DNA of 64,000 nt from Coenobita brevimanus (GCA_032717465.1 CM064666.1:19738511-19802510); one strand, 5' to 3'; counted from the first letter of the stretch, positions 46,135-56,955 are shown. Notes: generated by a model not told the origin, from the letters alone. Numbers and translations are program-made.

Positions 46135-46472
46135 CAATCGGTAGAGAGGTGGCTTGTAGTCCTAACGGACCTGGGTTCAAATCCCGCTGGGGCAGGGAAC
46201 AGTTTAAGGATTTGAATTTCATAAAAATCAGACTTTACTGATCTACCAGATGTCCCGCCGACATGTCGTAAAAATACCCCCGTTAATACCAATACACCAG
46301 TCCTGTATGAGACAGCCCTAGCATGTATTCAATATGGACGGTGGGTGTTAGCACCGAAGTGGTGACATGTAGAGGTGTGCGGTATGTAGGAGGACTACTG
46401 GGCCTTGAAAGCAGGCTGCGAAGCCTATGCCCAGAGTCGGACACATAAAAAAAAAAACAAAAAAAAAAAACT
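46135..46472 (+). mobile_element. tRNA-derived SINE (family 1) private to D2
   Basis: The head has CTCAATCGGTAGAGAGGTGG (A-box-like) and GGTTCAAATCCCGC (a good B box). The body has GTCCCGCCGACATGTCG, and the tail is two A runs split by one C. D1 reads straight through this point (GTTTACTTAAAGG), so the element inserted after the duplication or is polymorphic. The tRNA part is 5'-incomplete. Confidence 0.85.
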
Positions 46473-46683
46473 TAAAGGCCAGACTCAGCAGCAGAAGAGA
46501 GATGTTTTATGTGTTTCATGAAAATTTTGCACTGTAAAACCATAAGTCAGACAGCATGTTCTGTTTGATAGAATGGGAAGTATGGTTAATTACCCATTAC
46601 AGTGATTGATAGATATTTTCTAATATGAACATCTTTTTTTATTTATATCTATATAATGGTAATAGCATGTATTTGTACAACTA

Positions 46684-46925
46684 ATTCACAAGTAAAAGTT
46701 TAATTTGGTTAGTCATTTCCCTGCAGTTGTACTAATGGGGAACTTTCAGAGTGTCGTTTAGAACCGAAGACCTAACTCAGTTGTGGGCCCAAAATTGTAA
46801 CGTAACTATCGTGGCTATTCTGTATGTCTTAGTAAACTTACGAGATTTGCCAGGAGCAGAGACCACTCATCACTGAAATGCTCATTAATAAAAAATATCA
46901 CACACGAAAGAATATTTTTGACAGG
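46684..46925. other. No feature seen
   Basis: Sequence between the end of D2 and the 5'-truncated LINE B. It has no match to the right flank of Tigger. Confidence 0.5.
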
Positions 46926-49539
46926 CTGGTTTGCATTTGCATAAATTAGTCTTCTATCCAGAACCCAGTGTATTTGATTCCATATCCACTCAGTTGAGTA
47001 ACCTTGACCTTGCCCTTGGCAATGAAATTACCATTTTGGGTGATTTTAACATACACAATGTTGAATGGCTATTGCATTCTGCCCGGACTGACGACGCTGG
47101 TCTAGAATGCGAGCTATTTGCGGAATCGTTTAATCTCACCCAGTTGGTAAAGCAACCAACCAGAATACCTGATAATCCTGACCATAATGCCCATCTCTTG
47201 GATTTATTCTTGACAAATAATCCAGATCAATACAGGATAGAGGTACTGTCACCACTTGGATCCTCTGACCACAATCTCATCAAAGCCTCATTAGTTAACC
47301 CTCCTACACCTCCCCATTCCGAACCTGTCAGGGTGACCCGATGGCACTTTGACAGGGCAGACTGGGATGGATTTAGAAATTATCTTGCTGATGTTCCATG
47401 GCAGTCTTTCTTCTCTAGTGATCCCAATTCTACCCAGTCCCACATTTGTGACTTAATACTAGCTGGTATGGATTTATTCATACCAAGTCAACAATTCACT
47501 AAAAGATCAAACTCTCCAAAATGGTTTGATGGCAATTGTGCCAGAGCAACAGCCCAAAAGTCATTAGCATATAACTCTTACTTAAAATCAAAAACACCTG
47601 AATCACTCTCCCAATTTAAAATTGCTAGAAATCATGCAAAAGCTGTATTAAATCAATCTAAATCAAACTTTCTTCAAAAGCAAGCATCAAAACTACTTAA
47701 CAACCCTAATGACAATAGAATATTCTGGTCAACTCTTAATTCTTTCAATAATAACTTTAACAAGTCATCTTCCATTCCCCCACTAAAATCTTCAGATGGC
47801 AATATTACAAATGACCCACGTGGGAAAGCAGATATCTTTGCTAGTACCTTTGCAAGAAACTCTACCATAGATGATACCAGCCAGAATGTCTCAGTACTGG
47901 AACTTGATTCTCCTGAAATTGCCCCACTTAAAATACAGACAAGATTTGTAAAATCCATCCTAGACAATTTACCTACCAACAAAGCTCCAGGTCCAGATGG
48001 AATTCCGCCAATTGTTTTGAAAAAGTGTTCCCCTGAACTTGCCTCTGTCCTAGCTAAATTATTCAGACTATGCATACGTACTTCTTTATTCCCAAATTCA
48101 TGGAAAGAAGCCAATATCCACCCAGTTCCGAAGAAAGGAAGTTCGTCTGACCCCTCCAATTACAGACCAATAGCTATCACATCTTCTCTTGGTAAGGTAT
48201 TTGAAACTTTAATTAATAAGCATATTGTTAAACATCTTGAATCCAACAACTTAATTAATGATAGACAATACGGTTTTCGCCACGAAAGATCCACCATTGA
48301 CATACTCAATCTCTTAACTCATACCATCCATCAATCAATAGATCTTTTTGGAGAAACTCATGCAGTAGCTCTTGATATCTCTAAAGCTTTCGACAGAGTA
48401 TAGCACCGTTCCCTGATGTCCAAACTCCCTTGCTATGGACTAACGTCTTTTGTTCCTTTGATTTCTTCTTATCTTAGTGACAGGAAAATAAGAGTAAAAG
48501 TAGATGATGTATATTCTAATTTCCACTCAGTTAACGCCGGCGTGCCGCAGGGATCAGTTCTGGCGCCAACCCTATTTCTGGTTCATATTAATGATCTCTT
48601 ATCTGTCACTCACAATCCCATTCACTCATATGCAGATGACTCAACACTACATAGTTCATTCACACTCAGACATCCATTTACAAAGTCTAATATCTCTACC
48701 TCTCAACTCAATACAGCCATCTCCATAAATGAAGATCTATCTACAATCAGTGAATGGGGAGAAAACAACCTTGTCTCTTTTAATGCTAGTAAAACTAAAT
48801 ATATACAGTTTACTAATAGACAGATATTGCTAGACTCGTACATTACCTTCAGTGCTACTAATATTCCCATCTCCAAAAGTATTGAAATTCTTGGTGTCTC
48901 ACTTAACAGTGCCCTCAGCTGGACCTCTCATGTCAGATCACTTGCTAAAACCGCCTCAAAGAAACTTGGATTATTGTACAGAGTCCGTAACTTCTTCGCC
49001 GATGAGCAGTTAGCTATAATTTATAAGAGTCATGTGCGCTCTCAGCTTGAATATTGCTCACCCTTGTGGAATGGTTGTAGAGAGGTTGCATTAAGGCAAC
49101 TAGACAAAATTCAGAATAAAGCTGTTAGAATCATTAACAACCCTGCCATTACATATAAACTACCTCCCCTGCAAGTAAGAAGGAATGTTGCCTCCCTTGC
49201 ATTATTTTACAGATATTTTTTTGGCAAATGCTCAGACGAAGTTGCGTCCATGGTGCCACCTCTCCATGCCTTCCCTCGTGCTACACGGGCATCTGGTAGC
49301 GCTCATGACTGGAATGTCACTCAACCATATTGCAGAACTTCTGCCTATCAGAATTCTTTCATTCCCCGAACTGCATCTCTCTGGAACTCGCTTCCCCAGA
49401 GTTGTTTTCCTCCAAATTTCAACCTACAACTCTTCAAGTCTAACTGTTACAGATATTTTATGAACAGAGGACACCAGTAATCTGGTGTATGGATTATTTT
49501 TTTTTCTCCATTTGTTTTTCCTTCCTCCGTTCTGTTATT

Positions 49540-49564
<25 letters not shown>
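46926..49564 (+). mobile_element. LINE family B, 5'-truncated, poly(A)-tailed
   Basis: A non-LTR element lacking the start of the endonuclease, with a 3' untranslated region and an A run of about 24 (49,541-49,564). Other copies are at 18,472-19,865 (minus) and 53,655-53,838 (minus, 3' end only). Confidence 0.9.
46931..49480 (+). pseudogene. LINE B endonuclease-RT with one nonsense codon
   Basis: The endonuclease part has ITILGDFNIHNVEW and SPLGSSDHNLIK (catalytic SDH intact). The RT has LPTNKAPGPDGIPPIVLKKC, PVPKKGSSSDPSNYRPIAIT, DRQYGFRHERSTIDIL, LDISKAFDRV, then TAG at 48,401-48,403 where LINE A has Trp, then HRSLMSKLPCYGL, GVPQGSVLAPTLF, NPIHSYADDSTLHSS and a C-terminus ending YFMNRGHQ. 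The frame is otherwise open, so the TGG to TAG change is the only coding break in the part that is present. Confidence 0.9.
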
Positions 49565-49570
<6 letters not shown>

Positions 49571-49734
49571 ACACACAATCAATTCACTAATGAGTTCAGT
49601 GGAGTTGGCTTCCATATCTACATTAGTATCATATTTCTGAGAAAGAGTAGTGCTGTATTGAAGCCTGTCATTGCCTTAGTTGTCTGAAATTTAATATTTA
49701 CCAAATACCTCTCTATCGGATATGTTCGTGAGAA

Positions 49735-49915
49735 GCTACAGAATGTGGTGAATGTTTTTGGTGTATCCGATAGAGCCAGGATTCCAGGGGCTAGAACGAT
49801 GAGTGAATGGAAGCGTGGCCCATTGGCTTGGGCAAATTTGGGCTGTCTGGACATTGCTACTCCTCACCCTGTCCTAGGGTGGGCAAGGAGGTCCCGATGA
49901 TGATGATGATGACCA
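49735..49915 (-). repeat. GAT-tailed dispersed repeat (minus)
   Basis: It carries the family core in reverse: CCAGGATTCCAGGGGCT-like, AATGGAAGCGTGGCCCATTGG, TTGGGCTGTCTGGACATTGC, TCCTAGGGTGGGCAAGGAGG and (GAT)n. Other copies are at 30,607-30,745, 31,940-32,790 (split), 44,456-44,600, 45,797-46,025, 51,490-51,540, 52,620-52,860 and 61,020-61,245. Confidence 0.8.
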
Positions 49916-50204
49916 AATACCGCCACTTGATATTTGTTTGCACATTTTGTGGGGGACCATCCCAAAGTTAGAATAATACATAACTCACTCTTCACTCATT
50001 CTTGTTGTGGGTGGGTGTGCATATGGTTCATTAAATAGAAAACCACAAGTGCTCGTGAGCTCTTCGGGCCCCTCGCACTTGCTCTTGCGGAGGGCTCTTG
50101 CGCTGCTGTAGTTTATTGTAGTTATACATATGGGCAAAATATTCTACAGAGATCTTATGCCGGGCTTAGGGAGCAGTGTTTTTTGGTCAAAGTGTGAATG
50201 CTTA

Positions 50205-51213
50205 TTAACCCCTTAAACGCGGCTGTGTACTGCCGACCCCCCCGCTGTGGCGGGGTTGTAGCGGGGTCTGAGTACCTGTGGGAAAATATTTGCCAAAAAT
50301 CAGAGATTAACCCTAGAGCATTAAAATTTTTATGGCATATAGTACTTACATTCAGCTTTCTCCTGAGACACATGTTGAGCCTTCGTGGACTACCCAAGGA
50401 CTTGTGGAGACTTGCAAAGTTGGGTAACCAAATCTTCACTTTCACACCTCCAGCAACCCGGTTTCCCCTCTACCACAGCCTTATTCTGTCACAGTAAACT
50501 TTATACTACAACGTAAAGGTAGTTAGGAATCCGTATTTGTACAATAAGCACTGAAAATAAGGCTAAAATCAACGGAGCGTACGGCCGACATGCACTGTGG
50601 CGGCGGTCTTCCCGTCACTCAACAAACATTTCCATTTTCACAGCTAAAAACATGTATACTACATTATTTTCAATCATATTACTTCCCAAAAGATCACCAC
50701 GGCGCGCTTTTTATTCTGCCTTACGTCCGCCACTTTATTCTCGTTCCTGTCGGCCTCTTGCACTGACTGGGAAGAGCTAGAACTCGCCATAATCTCACTT
50801 TGAAAGCCTGCAGTAAACTGACGCTAAACAGGGGCAAACCGTGAGAAAAAAAGCTAGTGTTACACCTGGGGAAACAAGCGTTTCCTAGTAGCATAAACTG
50901 CTTGTGAGAGGCGATCGCAGATTTACAGTTCTGAGCGCTCAGAGCGCTGCCATGTATCACAGCCAGGCTGGCCGGGCCGTGGTGGGGGGGGGACGGGGGG
51001 AAAACGCGATATTTGGCAACAACTGAGGTCAGTAGTACAAAGGTAAAGTATGCTAGTTGTAGCTAGAGGGTGGTGGTACTGATAGACAATACCAGCTGGA
51101 GCCTGCTTGCCTGCGGTTATTCAAAATTTACTCAAATCGCAAACGCGACGATCCGCCGTTCTGTCCTTTGGGCCGACCGTCGCAAATGCGACGATCCGCT
51201 TTTAAGGGGTTAA
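50205..51213. mobile_element. Non-autonomous piggyBac-type element, about 1 kb
   Basis: TTAA bounds both ends (50,205-50,208 and 51,210-51,213). The termini read inward CCCCTTAAACGCGG and CCCCTTAAAAGCGG. The first eight bases match the right end of the piggyBac element at 39,728. The right subterminal region has the same plan as that element: a repeated GCGACGATCCGC separated by GGCCGACCGTCGC. There is no transposase ORF. Confidence 0.85.
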
Positions 51214-51450
51214 ATATAGTAAAAGTTTTTCAATCATGATGGGACCAAGTTTTTTCACATCAGTGAATTTTTTGCAATTTTTGTGCCAATTTTGGTGCGA
51301 TTTGAGTGTGTAGTTTCGGCTGCCCAAAATATACACACACACAGACACACGGCTACTGCTATAGTATATTAGATTGTGGCCAGTGATCACAGCTTTGAGG
51401 TCCAATATTTGTTGGATTCTTATGATGTACCATGATGTATATCCTGTATT
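51214..51450. other. No feature seen
   Basis: Short AT-rich interval with a brief (AC)n at 51,332-51,350. Confidence 0.5.
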
Positions 51451-51481
<31 letters not shown>

Positions 51482-51563
51482 GTATTAGTAATTCATCATC
51501 ATCTGGACATCCTCTCCCACCTTAGGGCAGGATGAGGAATTGTTATTTTTATTATTATTATTG

Positions 51564-51609
<46 letters not shown>

Positions 51610-51615
51610 GTCTTT
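51451..51615. repeat. (ATT)n microsatellites around a GAT-tailed repeat piece
   Basis: ATT runs at about 51,451-51,490 and 51,545-51,609 flank a partial GAT-tailed repeat (CATCATCTGGACATCC and TTAGGGCAGGATGAGG). Confidence 0.9.
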
Positions 51616-51626
51616 CTATTTTACAG

Positions 51627-51732
51627 TGTGGTGGGCAACAAGCACTGCAGCAATCCTGGCTTGGAGCTCCTGAAAACACTATTGGAGAATGGTCTGGTAT
51701 CGCCAAACTTAGTCTATTGTATATTGTGTCAG
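51627..51732 (+). CDS. Candidate internal exon of an unidentified gene
   Basis: Acceptor TTTCTATTTTACAG and donor CAG/GTTTGT bound 106 bases open in two frames. One reads CGGQQALQQSWLGAPENTIG; the other reads NPGLELLKTLLENG and then NLVYCILCQ. Frame choice depends on the previous exon, which is not established. The second frame faintly recalls the helical LxxGLxxxxLxxCxxLC pattern of MOZART1, but not enough to name it. Confidence 0.3.
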
Positions 51733-51785
51733 GTTTGTCTCTATCTGGTCACTTTATCTATTTTTCTATTAATCTGTCTCTAATT

Positions 51786-52505
51786 GTTGCAAGGCACCTT
51801 ATTCCTGTAAGGGATGGCCACTAACAAATTGCCTCCATGTTGCCCTGTCCCCTGCCCTCCCTCCAACTCACACCCTCCTTCCCTCATATCTTGCTCCATT
51901 CTGTCCCTCCATCTTATCCTTGGCCTCCCCCTCCACCTCATTCATGTGCACTCTTCCTGTCAGTCTCTCATTCCCCATCTTCTCCACTCCATCTTTCCAT
52001 CTCATCCTTGATCTCCCCTCCCATCTCACTCACATGCACTCTTCTAGTCAGTCTTTCATTCCCCATCCTTTCCTCTCCATCATTTCATGTCATTCTTGGT
52101 CTCCCCTTCCACCTCACTCACATGCACTCTTCTAGTCAGTCTCTCATTGTCCATCCTCTCCATTTCATATGATCCTTGGTCTCCCCCTCCACCCCTTTCA
52201 CATGCATTCTTCTAGTCACTGTCTCATTCTCCATCCTTGCCACGCCATCCCTCTTCTCATTCTTGGTCTCCCCCTTTCCCTCCTCCCCTCCACGTCACTG
52301 ACAAACTCTTCTAGTCACTCTCTCATTCCCTATCCTTTCCACTCCATCCTTCCATTTCATTCTTGGTCTCCCCTTCTGCCTCATTCACATGCACTCTTCT
52401 AGTCAGTCTCTCATTCTCCAGCCTCTCCACATAGCCAAATCATCTCAGAGTATTTCTCTTAACACATCAACACCACAGTGCTCCTTTACTTCCTCATTTG
52501 TCAGT
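51786..52505 (-). mobile_element. LINE C 3' fragment containing a tandem expansion
   Basis: The minus strand of the LINE C terminus is recognisable at the left (GGCACCTTATTCCTG, then TTGCCTCCATGTTGCCCTG) and right (CTCTCCACATAGCCAAATCA, then CCACAGTGCTCC). Between them (about 51,888-52,430) a segment of 80-100 bp is repeated about six times, each with CATCTCATCCTTGGTCTCC-like and TCTTCTAGTCAGTCTCTCAT-like parts. In LINE C this segment encodes the RGRPRMRWRDG region. Confidence 0.8.
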
Positions 52506-52765
52506 CTGTCTACGTGTCTACTTATCACAGCATAAAATAACCATCTTTCCATCTTACTACTGAGATGTACAGGATATTAATGATAGAATATGAAGCATTT
52601 AAGTGTGGATGTTTATGAGGTGGAGGCAGGATTCCAGGGGCTGGAATGGTGAGGGAGTGAGTGTGTGGCCCATTCAGCTGGACAGACTTTAGGTGGTTTG
52701 TCATTCTGTTGAGTTGTTTCTGGCTCTGCACCCTACCTCACACCATCCTAGGGTTGGAAAGTAGG

Positions 52766-52770
<5 letters not shown>

Positions 52771-52847
<77 letters not shown>

Positions 52848-52935
52848 GATGAAAAAGATAATGATGGTGACAGTGACTGTGATGATGATGACAACAGTGA
52901 AGGTGGTGGTGGTGATGGTGATGATGATTTCTTTT
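52771..52935. repeat. (GAT)n with GTG/GAC variants
   Basis: Long tail of a minus-strand GAT-tailed repeat (52,620 onward). Confidence 0.93.
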
Positions 52936-52947
52936 TTTCATTTTCAG

Positions 52948-53235
52948 GATTGTGTTCATATGAACAAGGAAGGTGTATCAGTGCTGATCTCTCTCCTGTC
53001 ATCACTAACCCCTCCTGTCATCACTAACCCCTCTTGTCATCACTCACCCCTCTTGTCATCACTCACCTCTCCTGTCATCACTCACCTCTCCTGTCATCAC
53101 TCACCTCTCCTGTCATCACTCACCTCTCCTGTCATCACTCACCTCTCCTGTCATCACTCACCTCTCCTGTCATCACCTATCTCTCCTGTCATCACTCACC
53201 CCTCCTGTCATCACTCACCCCTCCTGTCATCACAC
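52948..53235 (+). repeat. 19-bp minisatellite CTCTCCTGTCATCACTCAC, about 13 copies
   Basis: It is preceded by an acceptor-like TTTTCATTTTCAG at 52,947. The first bases could therefore be an exon start (DCVHMNKEGVSVLISLLSSL in one frame), but the tandem array begins within about 45 bases, so coding is doubtful. Confidence 0.88.
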
Positions 53236-53319
53236 CCTGCCCAAGCAAGTACCGGTGACTGTGTGTGTTTTACTGTACTAAAGAATCACAGAGAAGAAAG
53301 CTTTATCCTTTTTTATTTC

Positions 53320-53640
53320 TCGTCAATTGAGGAAGCTCCTTTTCCTAAGCACTTTATTTTTTTATTTATTTTTTTCTCCTTTGTCAGTTGAGGAAGCTCC
53401 CAAACACCTTTTCCTAAGCAGTTTATTTATTTATTTTTGTCTTTTCTCCCTTGTCAGTTGAGGAAGCTCCCTAACACCTTTTCTTAAGCAATTTACTTAT
53501 TTTTTTTTTTCTCCCTTGTCAGTTGAGGGAGCTCCCTAACACCTTTACCTAAGCAATTTATTTATTTATTTATTTTTTCTCCCTTGTCAGTTGCAGAAGC
53601 TCCCTAACACCTTTTCCTAAGCAATTTATTTATTTAATTT
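53320..53640. repeat. About 64-bp tandem repeat, 4-5 copies
   Basis: Each unit has CTTGTCAGTTGAGGAAGCTC, CTAACACCTTTTCC and TAAGCAATTTATTTAT. Single related units appear at about 60,905-60,945 and, reversed, at 20,505-20,540, so the array probably grew from a dispersed repeat. Confidence 0.88.
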
Positions 53641-53654
53641 TTTTCTATACCAAA

Positions 53655-53838
53655 GATAGACAGAGGAAGGAAAAAAAAAAAAAAATCCATATACCAGATA
53701 ACAAGTGTCCTCTATTCATAAAAAAAATCTATAACACTTGGACTTGAACTACTGTAGGTTGAAGTGTTGGGGGAAAGTATTCTGGGGAAGCGAGTTCCAG
53801 GGAGAAGAAGTTTGGGGAATAAATGCGATCTGATAGGC
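53655..53838 (-). mobile_element. LINE B 3'-end fragment
   Basis: Reversed LINE B tail: poly-A complement, ATACCAGATAACAAGTGTCC, GAAGTGTTGGGGGAAAG and GAAGCGAGTTCCAGGGAGAA. It ends at the LINE C junction. Confidence 0.85.
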
Positions 53839-56660
53839 AAATGGAGAGGAGAAAGTGTGAGAGAATGGGAGTATGGATGGGGTATATGTTCAGGAGTAGG
53901 TGAGAATGAGAGGGCAAAGGAAGGAGTATGTATAGTTGTGAGTAAAAGATGGAAGATGAGCATAAGACAGTATGGATCAGTTGGGTCAAGGATTGTGTGG
54001 GTAACGTTGAAAGTTGGAATACAAATGTGGGCGATTGTGTGTGTGTATGCGCCAATGCAAGATCGTCCTAGAAGAGCGAGAGAAGAGTTCTGGACAAATG
54101 TAGAAGTGTGCATGGAAAAGTTTGGAAGGAATGAGAGAGTGTTTTTGATTGGTGATATGAATGGTAAAGTTGGGAATGTGAAGGTGGATGGAATAGTTGG
54201 TGAGTGGGGTGTGCCTGCTGAGATAGATGAGAATGGGAGTGCGTTAGTGGACATTTGTGCTGGGAGGGGGTTGGTGATAGCCAATACCCTCTTCAGGCAT
54301 AAAATGATCCACAGGTATACATGGCGAGTGATGAGAAGGGTGGGTGGTGAACTGAATGAAAGGAAGGCAATGATTGATTATGTGTGTGTGGATGAAAGGA
54401 TGTGAAGATGTGTAATGGATGCAAGAGTTTATAGAGGTTGGGGGAGTGGACTTTCTGACCACTACTTGGTGGTGGCCAGAATTAGAATTCAAGTAAGATG
54501 GAGGAATAGAAGAAGGGGAAAGACGAGAGGAAGGAGTAGTTGCAAGGAGAGTGGAAAGGTTACAAGAGGATGAGAAAAAGGCAGAGTATAAGAGTGAAGT
54601 GGAGGAACGATTGGGCAAATATGAATTGGAGCAGATGGGAGACGTGGAAGGTGTGTGTAGGATATTTACAGAAGAAATATGTGCAGCATGTGATGTGGTG
54701 TGTGGAAGGAAGAGAAGACGGAGGGGTGTGCAAGGAACAGCGTGGTGGACTGAAGAGGTGAAACAGGCTGTGGCACAAAAGAAGAAAGCATACAATGAAT
54801 GGATGAGAAATAGGGGCATGGAAGAAGTTGAGAGGCGGAAGAGAGAGTTATATGTAGAAAGAAAGAGAAAGGTGAAAAGATTAGTAAGAGAGAGTAAGAA
54901 GAGAGTGGATGAGGAATTTGGAAGGAATTTGAGTGTAAAGTGGAGGGACTGTAAGAAAATGTTCTGGAACGAGGTGAAAAGAGTAAGACAGGGTGGAAGT
55001 GAAGTTAGTAGGGGAGTGAAAGATAAAAATGGTAGATTACTAGTGGAGAAGGGAGCAAAAGTGAGCAGATGGAGAGAACACTTTAAGGAATTGTTGAACA
55101 TAGAGGATGGAAGTAATGCGAGTATAAGTGGCTGGGGAATGGCTGGGAGAAGGAGGGAGGTGAGAAGACAGGAAGAAATCAGTAGGATAGAAGTTGTGGA
55201 AGCAATGAAGACAGTTAAATCGGGGAAAGCCCCAGGAATTGATGGAGTGTGTGGTGAAATGCTGAAGCATGGGGGAGAGATAGTAGTAGAATGGATGTGG
55301 ACGATGTGCAGATTGGCCTTGGAGGAAGGTAGAGTGCCGGAGGATTGGAAGTCAGGTATAATTATTCCCTTGTACAAAGGAAAAGGGGAAAAAGAAGTGT
55401 GTGGTAATCATAGGGGCATTTGTCTTCTTAGTATAATAGGAAAAGTGTATGGTAGGATACTTATTGACAGAGTTAGAGAAAGAACAGAGAAATTAGTTGG
55501 AGAAGAACAGGGAGGCTTTAGGAAGGGAAGAGGTTGTGTAGATCAGATATTCATTCTTAGATCTTTAGTGGAAAAGTTTCTAGAGAAGGGAAAGAAGTTG
55601 TATGCGGCTTTCATGGATTTGGAGAAAGCATATGACAGGGTGGATAGACAAAGATTGTGGAAAGTGTTAAGAATATATGGAGTAGATGGGAAGTTGTTGA
55701 ATGCTGTGAAGAGTATGTACGATGGTGCAAAGGCTGCAGTGCGTGTGGATGGTGAACTAAGTGAATTTTTCTCTTTGAAAGTTGGGTTGAAACAGGGATG
55801 TGTCATGTCTCCATGCTTGTTCAATCTGTACATGGATGGGGTAATTAAAGAGGTACAAGGTAGGGTAGTGGATGTTGGAGTGGCCCTGGTGAGAGAAGAT
55901 AATGTTTGGAAACTCCCTGTACAGTACTGTTGTTTGCAGATGATACTGTGTTGTTGAGTGAAGACAAAGGGGAGCTGCAAGGCTTGGTGGATGAGTTTGG
56001 GAGAGTGTGTAAGAAACGGAATCTAAAGGTGAATGTAGGGAAGAGTAAAGTGATGGTCTTTGAGAGAGGTGAAGTCTGTGAATGTACAGCGAGGTTGGAT
56101 GGTGAGGAATTGGAAAATGTGAGTACGTTTAAGCACTTGGGTAGCGTGATGAGTAAGGATGGAGGTTTGGAGGGTGAAGTGCTTGAAAGGGTACAGCAGG
56201 GAAGAAAGGTTGCTGGTTCTTTGAAAGCAGTGATAAGAAACAGGGAAGTGAGCATGGAAGTGAAAAAGTTACTACATGACAGTATTGTGATACCAACTCT
56301 AACGTACGGAAGTGAAGCTTGGACGTTGTTGGAAGGACACAAGTCAAGAGTGAGAGCAGTGGAAATGAGTTATTTAAGAGGAGCCTGTGGAGTCACATGG
56401 AGAGACAGGCTGACGAATGAGGATATAAAGAGCATTGTGGTGTTGGTGTGGATGTGATAGGAAGCATTATGAGGAGCACACTGAGGTGGTTTGGCCATGT
56501 GGAGAGGATGGAGGGTGAAAGACTGACGAAGAGAGTGTATGTGAGTGAGGTGGAGGAGGGAAGAGCGAGGGGGAGGCCAAGGATGAGATGGAGGGATGGG
56601 GTGGAGAGGTATATGAGAGAGGGGGGTGTGAGTTGGGAGCAGGGCAGTGAAATGGCGGGG
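53839..56660 (+). pseudogene. LINE C copy 2 endonuclease-RT, several breaks
   Basis: Breaks visible against copy 1 are CGA to TGA at 54,403-54,405 (a C-to-T change), a small insertion at about 55,920 just before the catalytic box, and a one-base deletion near 56,430 after TNEDIK. Copy 2 is continuous where copy 1 frameshifts near 41,601 (RRRGVQGTAWWTEEV) and has the usual LLFADDTVLL. The two copies therefore complement each other as guides to the ancestral sequence. Confidence 0.9.
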
Positions 56661-56735
56661 GACAGGGCGACTTGGAGGCGATTTGTTTGTGGCCACCCCA
56701 AACGGGATTGAGGCGTCTGGCAATAGATAGATAGA
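53839..56735 (+). mobile_element. LINE C copy 2, 5'-truncated by about 220 bp
   Basis: It is nearly identical to 40,719-43,617 and ends in a short GATA tail. Its 5' end is joined directly to LINE B 3' sequence, with AAATGGAGAGG at the junction. No flanking duplication is obvious. Confidence 0.92.
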
Positions 56736-56795
56736 TGATAGGCAGAAGTTGTTATGGTGGTGTATCAGACAGTAAAAAAAAAAAAAAAAAAAAAT

Positions 56796-56955
56796 ACCCA
56801 GATGAGGTCATAGTGTGTGACCTCAAGGATAAGGGACTAATAGTGAGGGTGCTAGAGATTGAGCAACATGGAGAGCAGCCTTCCGGTGATCAAGGCCAAC
56901 ACATACAAGCATGTAGGAGCCTGTAAAATGATAGATGGACAGGTAAATAGACAAA
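56796..56955 (+). mobile_element. LINE D 3'-end fragment
   Basis: It shares GAGGTCATAGTGTG, GACCTCAAGGATAAGGGACT and AGATTGAGCAACATGGAGA with the LINE D tails in D1 and D2, ending in ATGATAGATGGACAG. Confidence 0.75.

Larger units (their letters stand above)
39729..46683 (+). repeat. Segmental duplication copy D2
   Basis: The second copy of the block at 29,015-33,107. It starts exactly at the piggyBac TTAA and ends at GTACAACTA. It carries LINE C (40,498-43,617) and a SINE (46,135-46,472), neither present in D1. It lacks the 613-bp insertion found in D1. Confidence 0.92.

Noticed and set aside
46133..46205. Functional tRNA gene
   Set aside because: It has A- and B-box-like motifs, but the 5' acceptor stem is missing and it continues into a SINE body with a poly(A) tail.
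29015..46683. D1 and D2 as copies of one large DNA transposon
   Set aside because: The block ends (TTAAAGTCCC and GTACAACTA) are not inverted repeats and it encodes no transposase. The boundaries are better explained by the adjacent Tigger and piggyBac ends.
51627..53000. Two exons of a MOZART1 (MZT1) gene
   Set aside because: The LxxGLxxxxLxxCxxLC resemblance is short, the phase from known exons does not fit, and the downstream exon dissolves into a minisatellite. Kept only as an unnamed candidate exon.
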